A stretch of DNA of 64,000 nt from Limosilactobacillus urinaemulieris (GTDB lineage: Bacteria; Bacillota; Bacilli; Lactobacillales; Lactobacillaceae), in contig NZ_JABUXR010000010.1 in assembly GCF_014838745.1 (NCBI RefSeq), forward strand, positions 1 to 64,000, written 5' to 3'. The translations under genes and the position numbers were made by a program. This document shows positions 57,641-64,000 of the stretch, piece after piece. A model generated the notes under the pieces. The model worked only from the letters and a program-made list of their open reading frames with translations. It was not told the DNA's origin and did not search any database. The stretch's first letter is position 1. Every line of letters starts with the position of its first letter.

Positions 57641-58990
57641 TTAATCAAATAAGTTGTTAAAGAGGCTCTTGAACTTGTTACTAAACGAGCCATCTTTCTT
57701 TTTCGTATTTTGTTCTCGATCAGCCCGCTTTTGAATTGGTCTGCTATTACTATTAACAGCACTCTCACTTTGGGGTTGATGATGATCATTACTATTTTCT
57801 GCCGTGGTCTTGCCAAAATCAGCTTCTTGAACGACTTGCTTAATTAATTGATCAATTCCAGACAACCGATCTTCATAAAGGCCAAGTGCGTAACTAATAG
57901 CAAAGCGTGGGTGACGAATTCCCATCTGTTCAGGGACAAAGACTTTTACGTTACCCGAAAAGTATTGCTTAGCTAGTGATCTAATACCTGGTAGGGCAGC
58001 AACACCACCAATTAAAATCACTCCACCTGGTAACTCAGGGGCATTAATTCGTTCCAATTGACGTGCAACCCGGTTAAAGATTTGCCGAATCCGAGCTTCA
58101 ATAACCTCTGAAAGGTAGCGTTCACTATATTGAACCGGCTTATCTTGACCAACAACGTCAACATCAATCTGCACATCATCATCTGCTTGGGTACTATCCG
58201 CAAAGCCATGATCACGCTTTAATTGCTCAGCATTTTTTAGTGAAGTGTTTAAAACAGTTGAAATATCCTTAGTGATATACTGTCCACCTTCTGGATCAAC
58301 GTAACTGTACTTTAATTGGTGATCATGGATAATACTCGTTGTTGTTTGACCACCACCAAGGTCAATTACGATTGTCCCAAAGTCTTGCTCACCATCATTA
58401 AGCAGATTAAATCCTGTTGCAATTGGTGCAACAACAAAATCACGAACGGTGTAACCAGCCTTTTGGATCGCTTTTTTGGCATTATGGATAATCGTTTTTG
58501 GTCCAGTATAGAGAGTTCCCTTCATTTCGAGACGAACTCCAACCATTCCGCGGGGATCTTTAATCCCATCAAAGCCATCAACTGTGAACTCTGTCGGCAC
58601 TAGATCAATTACCGTTCTTTCAGGCGGGATACTTTGTGTTAACGCTTCTCGTGCTAAATTCAAGACATCTTGATCAACAATTTCACGTGATTGACCATTA
58701 TTGGCAATAGTAATCATCCCGTGAACCCGTTGCATCTGTAAATAATTTGCTGGCAAGCCAACAATAACTTGATTAATGTCTATATTGGACTTCTCCTCAG
58801 CCTGAGCAATCGCATTTGAAATTGCACGAGCAGTCTTATCAATATCAACTATTACACCACGACTCATACCTGCCGCTGGCTCAACACCGACACCAATGAC
58901 CTTAATTTGCCCCTTAACATTTTCACATACTAATGCTTTTATCGAGGTGGTTCCAATATCTAACCCAACATAAACCTCAGAATTATCCAT
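57641..58990 (-). CDS. ftsA: cell division protein FtsA
   Basis: Actin-like membrane tether for FtsZ. 449 aa: phosphate loop GLDIGTTSIKALV near 9-21, 1C domain, IDLGGGQTTTSI near 204-215 and GGVILIGGVAALPG near 330. The C-terminus has a polar linker and ends in an amphipathic helix (KFKSLFNNLF) that would bind membrane. GGAGG lies 9 bases before ATG. A gap of 119 bases to divIB holds a candidate promoter. Confidence 0.98.
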   Translation of the reverse strand: MDNSEVYVGLDIGTTSIKALVCENVKGQIKVIGVGVEPAAGMSRGVIVDIDKTARAISNAIAQAEEKSNIDINQVIVGLPANYLQMQRVHGMITIANNGQSREIVDQDVLNLAREALTQSIPPERTVIDLVPTEFTVDGFDGIKDPRGMVGVRLEMKGTLYTGPKTIIHNAKKAIQKAGYTVRDFVVAPIATGFNLLNDGEQDFGTIVIDLGGGQTTTSIIHDHQLKYSYVDPEGGQYITKDISTVLNTSLKNAEQLKRDHGFADSTQADDDVQIDVDVVGQDKPVQYSERYLSEVIEARIRQIFNRVARQLERINAPELPGGVILIGGVAALPGIRSLAKQYFSGNVKVFVPEQMGIRHPRFAISYALGLYEDRLSGIDQLIKQVVQEADFGKTTAENSNDHHQPQSESAVNSNSRPIQKRADREQNTKKKDGSFSNKFKSLFNNLFD

Positions 58991-59052
58991 TGAGAGGAAC
59001 CTCCTAAATTTTTTACACTAAAATAATATTTTAATTTATTAGTCTAGTTTAG

Positions 59053-59061
59053 ATTTTACCA
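59053..59061 (-). promoter_or_regulatory. candidate ftsA promoter (extended -10)
   Basis: Minus-strand TGG TAAAAT (59061-59053), an extended -10, with only a T-rich sequence at -35. It lies 62 bases upstream of the ftsA ATG and could give ftsAZ transcription separate from the mur genes. Confidence 0.4.
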
Positions 59062-59109
59062 TAGTTAATCACTTGTAAAAAAAGATCTTCGCAAGTTTTT
59101 TTAATAAAT

Positions 59110-59940
59110 TCATTTATCTTTTGAACCATAGTCATAAGAATATGCTCCAACTCGCAAATCGACAACCCCTTGTCCCTTCATTTTAGTGAGGATTGATGGA
59201 TAATATTTTAGCTTATCACCAACATTCGTTAAATTGGCTTTAACCGTATTGCCATCCTTCATATACAAAATAATTTGGTGGGGAGACTCCTTAGTCGGTT
59301 GGTACTCTATTGAAGAAATCCCGTGATAGATAACCGGCTTTAATTTTCCAAGTTGTTGTCCCAGAATTTTCAACTGCTCACGATCTTTTTCAAATCCTTT
59401 AAAGTCAATATTGGTATTTTGTGCTGTTGTTAATTGGAGTTGACCATTCGTTAAAACAGCATATTTCTGCTTACCGATTCGACCTTCACCTAGCAAGTGA
59501 TTTTCCGTAATTGCTACATGAACACTCTGGGGGCCACGAAGATTAACCCTTAACGACCTAATTTGCGGGTCCCTTATTTTAGCTTCACGCTCTAAATGGC
59601 GCTGTGCTAGAAATGCTGTCCAAATCAATCTGCCTCGCCAAATGGTAGTTGCTTTTTCGACCCGTTCATTCGACAATTCATTATTTCCACTTATCGTAAT
59701 ATCAGTAATTTTACTTAAAGGAGAAATAATATAAATCATTATCAGCAAAATGATCCCGAAAATCCATGCCAAGACACTAATTCTTTTTTTACTAGAGTTC
59801 CGACGCTGCTTCTTGATTCCAACAACCTTATTGCTTATTGGTTGATGTTCTCTTGCTTGCGCAGAATTATTCTGCTCCTCTAAACGTGCTAGTCGTTGTG
59901 AGTAACGACGGTGCTCCGGAATAAAATTGTCTCTCGTCAT
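59110..59940 (-). CDS. divIB: cell division protein DivIB/FtsQ
   Basis: Septal membrane protein. 276 aa: basic cytoplasmic N-terminus (about 1-48), one membrane segment (about 55-75, VLAWIFGIILLIMIYII), a POTRA domain (ITDITISGNNELSNERV) and the FtsQ/DivIB beta domain. ATG 59940 with GGTGA just upstream; the frame is also open from GTG 59952, which overlaps the murG stop. Last of the pbp-mraY-murD-murG-divIB run. Confidence 0.95.
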   Translation of the reverse strand: MTRDNFIPEHRRYSQRLARLEEQNNSAQAREHQPISNKVVGIKKQRRNSSKKRISVLAWIFGIILLIMIYIISPLSKITDITISGNNELSNERVEKATTIWRGRLIWTAFLAQRHLEREAKIRDPQIRSLRVNLRGPQSVHVAITENHLLGEGRIGKQKYAVLTNGQLQLTTAQNTNIDFKGFEKDREQLKILGQQLGKLKPVIYHGISSIEYQPTKESPHQIILYMKDGNTVKANLTNVGDKLKYYPSILTKMKGQGVVDLRVGAYSYDYGSKDK

Positions 59941-59951
59941 TTTATTCACCA

Positions 59952-61052
59952 CTAATGTTCATTAATCGCCTTATGGAGTACCTCAATTAACTCATCAGCA
60001 GCTTGTGGGTGACCAATCTTCCGGGAAGCATCAGCCATTTTGGCACGAAGATCTTTATTTTCCATAATTTTATCTGCTTGAAGCAATAATGCCCTACTAT
60101 CTAACTTATCCTCAGTAATCATTACCGCTGCGTTCTTTCGTACTAATGATTGGGCATTTTTCACCTGGTGATTAGCAGTTACATATGGGCTAGGAATCAA
60201 GATTGTTGGAACTCCCAATGCAGTTACCTCCGCAATTGTTGTTGCTCCAGCACGAGAAACTAAAGCAGCTACTTTAGGCATCTTAGCGGGCATATCCTTA
60301 ATATATGGAACCACCTTAACGTTTTTGCCAATTTTTACTCCCTGAAGTTGCTTTTTAACATTATCATAGCGTTTTTGGCCAGTCGCAAAGATTACTTGGT
60401 ATGGTCGCTTGCTAAGTTCTGGAATTGCATCTACTACTGTTGTATTAATTTTTGGTGCACCCTGACTACCACCAAATACCATCAATGTCGGAACATCGTC
60501 CTTCAATCCATATTCTTGCCAGGAAAAGGTACTTGCAGTCTGAGAAGCAACTTGCTGAGCACGCGGGTTACCAGTCATCGTTACTTTTCCTTCGGGGAAT
60601 TGGCTTCGGGCGGCATCAAAAGCAATTGCGATTTGATCAACATACCGACTTAAAAACTTATTTGTTACTCCCACGACACTATTTTGTTCATGAATAACGG
60701 TTGGAATATGTTGCTTAGCTGCAGCATATAGTACCGCACCACTAACGTACCCCCCCGTTCCCAAAACAACATCGGGTTTAAAGTCACGAATAATTTTCTT
60801 TGCGTGGTGAACAGAGCGTAAAAACAGATAAACCGTTTTAAAATTTTCAAGCGAAAGTGACCGCTTGAACCCTTGCATGTGCATAGTTTCAAGTTTGATT
60901 CCTGCATCAGGAACAATTTTATTTTCAAGACCGCGAGTGGTTCCCACGTAAAGAACCTCAGTATCCGGTTCGACCTGCTTTAAGCGTTCAATTAGGGCTA
61001 GTGCTGGATAGATATGTCCACCAGTACCACCTCCAGAAACAAGTAACCGCAT
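59952..61052 (-). CDS. murG: UDP-N-acetylglucosamine-N-acetylmuramyl-(pentapeptide) pyrophosphoryl-undecaprenol N-acetylglucosamine transferase
   Basis: Turns lipid I into lipid II at the inner face of the membrane. 366 aa GT-B fold: GGGTGGH at 7-13, [10 protein letters not shown] near 95-104, GGSQGA near 193-198, and the donor-site [10 protein letters not shown] near 262-271. The ATG overlaps the murD stop by one base (TAATG), with AGGAGGG upstream. Confidence 0.98.
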   Translation of the reverse strand: MRLLVSGGGTGGHIYPALALIERLKQVEPDTEVLYVGTTRGLENKIVPDAGIKLETMHMQGFKRSLSLENFKTVYLFLRSVHHAKKIIRDFKPDVVLGTGGYVSGAVLYAAAKQHIPTVIHEQNSVVGVTNKFLSRYVDQIAIAFDAARSQFPEGKVTMTGNPRAQQVASQTASTFSWQEYGLKDDVPTLMVFGGSQGAPKINTTVVDAIPELSKRPYQVIFATGQKRYDNVKKQLQGVKIGKNVKVVPYIKDMPAKMPKVAALVSRAGATTIAEVTALGVPTILIPSPYVTANHQVKNAQSLVRKNAAVMITEDKLDSRALLLQADKIMENKDLRAKMADASRKIGHPQAADELIEVLHKAINEH

Positions 61053-62428
61053 TATTTTCCCTCCTCTGTCTTAATTAGGCTATCAACCGCTTCAATAAAC
61101 TTATCACCACGAACTTCAAAGCTTGGGAACTGATCCCAACTGGCATTAGCAGGTGAAAGAAGAATGACATCTCCTAGATCACTAACCTTCCAGGCGGCTG
61201 GAACAGCAGTAACGGCATTTTCACTTTCAATAATGGTTGAAATACCAGCTTGTTCAGCAGCAGCTTTCATCTTATCCTTACACTGACCAAATACAATTAT
61301 TGCTTTAACGTGCTTTTTGAAATACGGTACCAGTCGTTCAAAGGTGTATCCCCGATCAAGGCCACCAGCAAGCAAGATTACTGGTTGTTCAAATCCTTGA
61401 AGGGCGACCTCGGTTGCTTCGATGTCAGTTGACTTAGAATCATTGTAGAACCGTCGTCCTTGGTAATCAGTAACGTACTGAAGACGATGACGAACTCCAC
61501 TAAAGCTTGTCAGGACATCAACAATATCCTGGTTAGTTACACCGCTCAACTTAGCGGCAGCAATTGCAGCTAAGGCATTCTCAACATTCTGTGGACCGAT
61601 AAGGCGAATATCCTTGGCATCCATAATGTACTCACCACGCCAATAGATCTTTCCGTCCTCTTCATAGGATCCTTCATGACTCTTGTTTTGCCGTGAAAAA
61701 GGAACAATTGTTGCCTGTGACCGACGCGCGATTTGTTGCCACTCATCACGATCCCAGTTCATTATGAGGTAATCAGCACTTGTTTGGTTTCGCGTAATAT
61801 TTAATTTGGCATTAATATAATTTTCCCGAGTTTTATGGTAATCAAGGTGGTTAGAAAAAATATTAGTAATGATTGCAATATGAGGACGAATTGTTGGTGT
61901 CCCTAACAATTGAAAGCTGGAAAGTTCTGTTACCAACGTATCTTCCGGACCTAATTCAGCCGCAACTTTGCTGAAAGAGACACCAATGTTACCAGCATAT
62001 TCTACCCGGTGAGCATTACTCTTAGCAATCATTAGCTGCGTCAAAGTTGTTGTTGTCGTTTTCCCATTACTTCCCGTAACACTAACAAGATGACCTTCAA
62101 AGACTTCCCATCCCAGTTCTGCCTCAGTAATAATCGGGGTCTTTTTTTCAACGAATTTAGCAACTAATGGATTATCATAGGGAATTCCCGGGTTCTTTAC
62201 AACAACATCAAAATCTTCTTCCGCAAGACTAAGTGGGTTAGAACCAGTAATTACCTTAATCCCTTCATTTTCTAAGTTTTCAACTACTGCCGGATCCTTA
62301 GGAGTTGCTTGATCGTTAGCAACCACATTTGCACCCAGTTTGTTTAACAAGTGAGCAGCATTAAGGCCGCTAATTCCGAACCCCATTACAAGAACTTTTT
62401 TATTATTATATGTTGTTACTTTTTTCAT
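61052..62428 (-). CDS. murD: UDP-N-acetylmuramoylalanine-D-glutamate ligase
   Basis: Adds D-Glu to UDP-MurNAc-L-Ala. 458 aa Mur ligase: N-terminal Rossmann-like domain ([10 protein letters not shown]), ATP loop GSNGKTT at 119-125, the SNHLDYH motif and the C-terminal domain with DSKSTD. ATG 62428 with AGGTGG 8 bases upstream; GTG 62440 overlaps that site. Confidence 0.97.
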   Translation of the reverse strand: MKKVTTYNNKKVLVMGFGISGLNAAHLLNKLGANVVANDQATPKDPAVVENLENEGIKVITGSNPLSLAEEDFDVVVKNPGIPYDNPLVAKFVEKKTPIITEAELGWEVFEGHLVSVTGSNGKTTTTTLTQLMIAKSNAHRVEYAGNIGVSFSKVAAELGPEDTLVTELSSFQLLGTPTIRPHIAIITNIFSNHLDYHKTRENYINAKLNITRNQTSADYLIMNWDRDEWQQIARRSQATIVPFSRQNKSHEGSYEEDGKIYWRGEYIMDAKDIRLIGPQNVENALAAIAAAKLSGVTNQDIVDVLTSFSGVRHRLQYVTDYQGRRFYNDSKSTDIEATEVALQGFEQPVILLAGGLDRGYTFERLVPYFKKHVKAIIVFGQCKDKMKAAAEQAGISTIIESENAVTAVPAAWKVSDLGDVILLSPANASWDQFPSFEVRGDKFIEAVDSLIKTEEGK

Positions 62429-62457
62429 TTTTCTAGCCACCTGGTTAAAGTTAAATA

Positions 62458-63432
62458 TTAAAGATTAAAGATTAAAATACTTGCCACTGCAATAATTGAA
62501 GCAATTAAGCCAACACACCAAAAGACGACGTCGATTTTCCACTCACTCCAGCCACAAAGTTCAAAATGGTGGTGGATTGGAGTCATTTTAAAGATCCGCT
62601 TCCCAGTAAGTTTAAATGAGGCAACCTGCATAATTACACTAGCAGTTTCGCAAACATAAACGATCCCAATTACCAACAGTGACCATTCGTGATGAAGTAA
62701 TAATGAAACAGCAGCTAAAGAAGCACCAATTGCTAACGATCCCATGTCACCCATAAAAATCTTAGCAGGCTTATGGTTGTACGGGAAGAAGCCACAAAGC
62801 GTCCCGATCATTGCTAAACAGAAAAGAGCAATTTCGGCATAGCCTGGTTGGTTGATGTTAACCAATGCAATAATTAAGTAGGCAAGGAATGAAATAATGG
62901 ATAAGCCACTGACTAAGCCATCTAACCCGTCAGTTAAGTTAACTGCATTTGAGAAACCAACAATCCAAAAGATGATGAAGAGCCCGTACCACCAGCCAAC
63001 TTGACTAGTTCCAAAGCCCATTTGGAATCCTTCATGCTGATAAATTACCGTAAAGACCATTGCAGCAATTACTTGACATAGGGCTTTTTGCCATGCCTTA
63101 AATCCTTCATTTTGATGGTGGAAGATCTTAATGCTATCATCCCACATTCCGATCAAGCCATAAACAACAAGAATGAAGAGGAGTGCCCACATGGTATTAG
63201 TCAGCATTCCTAAGAAACCACCAACAACTAAAATGGTAATTACGGCAGAAATAATAAATAAGAGTCCTCCCATTGTAGGGGTTCCGGCCTTCTTAGCATG
63301 CCACTTTGGCCCTTCTTTTCGAATTTGCTGCCCTTCTTTTTTTGCTCGAAAATAGCGAATTAACGAAGGCATTAATAGAAAAGTAATTAAAAACGAACAA
63401 ACTAAGGTTACGACAATACTAATAAAATTCAT
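62458..63432 (-). CDS. mraY: phospho-N-acetylmuramoyl-pentapeptide transferase
   Basis: Makes lipid I by moving phospho-MurNAc-pentapeptide onto undecaprenyl phosphate. 324 aa with about ten membrane segments. Signatures [10 protein letters not shown] near 50, NLTDGLDGL near 170 with the catalytic Asp pair, and [10 protein letters not shown] near 290. AGGAGG lies 7 bases before ATG. murD follows at 29 bases. Confidence 0.98.
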   Translation of the reverse strand: MNFISIVVTLVCSFLITFLLMPSLIRYFRAKKEGQQIRKEGPKWHAKKAGTPTMGGLLFIISAVITILVVGGFLGMLTNTMWALLFILVVYGLIGMWDDSIKIFHHQNEGFKAWQKALCQVIAAMVFTVIYQHEGFQMGFGTSQVGWWYGLFIIFWIVGFSNAVNLTDGLDGLVSGLSIISFLAYLIIALVNINQPGYAEIALFCLAMIGTLCGFFPYNHKPAKIFMGDMGSLAIGASLAAVSLLLHHEWSLLVIGIVYVCETASVIMQVASFKLTGKRIFKMTPIHHHFELCGWSEWKIDVVFWCVGLIASIIAVASILIFNL

Positions 63433-63446
63433 ATTTTCCTCCTAGA

Positions 63447-64000
63447 TTAATGCCGAGAAGAATACTCGACAGTCAGTGTTGATGACTTCTTCACACTATC
63501 ATTAGCTTTGATACTCTGCTTTGTAACGTAACCAGAGCCCTTTTCCTTTAACTTAATCCCCATCATTTGAGTAAGCTTTTGAACATCATCGGAACTCCAA
63601 TTACTAATGTCAGGCATCTTATATTCTCCCCCGGTGTCTAAAATAATTCGTTGATTAATTAGGGAAGATTGACCGCTAACAATTGATTGATGCTTGACGC
63701 TTTGCCCTGACCCAATAACAACCGGGACAAGGTGCTTTTTATTAAGCCGATCACTTGCGGTCTGTGGTGATTGGTTAATCAGATCTGGAACCTTAACAAT
63801 TCCGGAATTCTTTTGCTTAGTACTCTTTTGCCGACTAAGAATAAACTTCATTGTTGGGTTAAAGACTTCCGCAATCATCTTAGTTGCCGGTTTACTTAAA
63901 TTATGCGGTTTTCGTAACGTGACATACATTACATAGCGCGGATTATTGGCAGGTGCAATTCCAACGAACGAGTATAGGTAACTACTATCACTATTACCAT
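63447..64000 (-). CDS. penicillin-binding protein 2X/FtsI, C-terminal part (cut by window edge)
   Basis: Partial: only the end of the transpeptidase domain and the PASTA region lie in the window. The frame runs open to base 64000, with SFVGIAPANNPRYVMYVTLRKP at the transpeptidase end, then two PASTA-like repeats (PDLINQSPQTASDRLNKK..., PDISNWSSDDVQKLTQMM...) that sense or bind peptidoglycan. The position directly before mraY identifies the septal PBP2X-type enzyme of Gram-positive dcw clusters. The 5' part, including the active-site serine, is outside. Confidence 0.93.
   Translation of the reverse strand, partial: GNSDSSYLYSFVGIAPANNPRYVMYVTLRKPHNLSKPATKMIAEVFNPTMKFILSRQKSTKQKNSGIVKVPDLINQSPQTASDRLNKKHLVPVVIGSGQSVKHQSIVSGQSSLINQRIILDTGGEYKMPDISNWSSDDVQKLTQMMGIKLKEKGSGYVTKQSIKANDSVKKSSTLTVEYSSRH

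Overview
The window is ordinary chromosomal DNA from a low-GC Gram-positive bacterium, almost certainly a member of the Lactobacillaceae and most likely a Limosilactobacillus (L. reuteri-like). This rests on codon use and roughly 40 % GC by eye, on protein families typical of lactobacilli (DUF1831 beside a cysteine desulfurase, a DUF421/DUF3290 pair, a LysM-P60 hydrolase with a Q/S/A-rich linker), and on the dcw, pdh and com gene orders. Genus and species are inferred, not tested. Nearly every gene lies on the minus strand; the exceptions are a 46-codon ORF at 9.1 kb, rpsT, def, rpoY, a lipid kinase gene and a Spx-like gene. I see no IS element, prophage, CRISPR array or plasmid-type gene.

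Layout. 0-9 kb: a possible small RNA, tRNA-Ser(CGA), an unknown membrane protein, apt, recJ, an SDR oxidoreductase, rnz, obg and uvrC. 9-18 kb: a small ORF, mazG-like, engB, clpX, tig, tuf, a TPR-like protein, an RNase J2-like nuclease and rpsO, with rpsT divergent. 18-26.8 kb: holA, the late-competence genes comEC, comEB and comEA (comEA frameshifted), a SepM-type protease, coaD, rsmD, ylbG and ftsW. 26.8-35 kb: typA, an inositol-phosphatase-family gene, a UPF0223 gene and the pyruvate dehydrogenase operon pdhABCD, which has a cre-like site at its promoter.

35-41 kb: def, an unknown anchored protein, rpoY, a lipid kinase, DUF421/DUF3290, a LysM-NlpC/P60 hydrolase and a Spx paralogue without its cysteine pair. 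41-50.7 kb: prs, recD2, a TPR protein, a histidine phosphatase, mnmA, DUF1831, a cysteine desulfurase, mtnN, a small anchored protein, a NUDIX hydrolase and a cold-shock protein. The desulfurase and mnmA probably cooperate in tRNA 2-thiouridine synthesis. 50.7-64 kb: ileS with an Ile T-box, then, going upstream, divIVA, ylmH, yggT, sepF, ftsZ, ftsA, divIB, murG, murD, mraY and the 3' end of a PASTA-containing penicillin-binding protein. This is the division and cell wall cluster.

I found no clearly new system. The points most worth a second look are the damaged comE operon (a G-run frameshift in comEA plus no ATG, GTG or TTG start for full-length ComEC), the cysteine-free Spx paralogue, the RNase J protein with a broken metal motif encoded far from rpoY, and a possible orphan small RNA next to tRNA-Ser.
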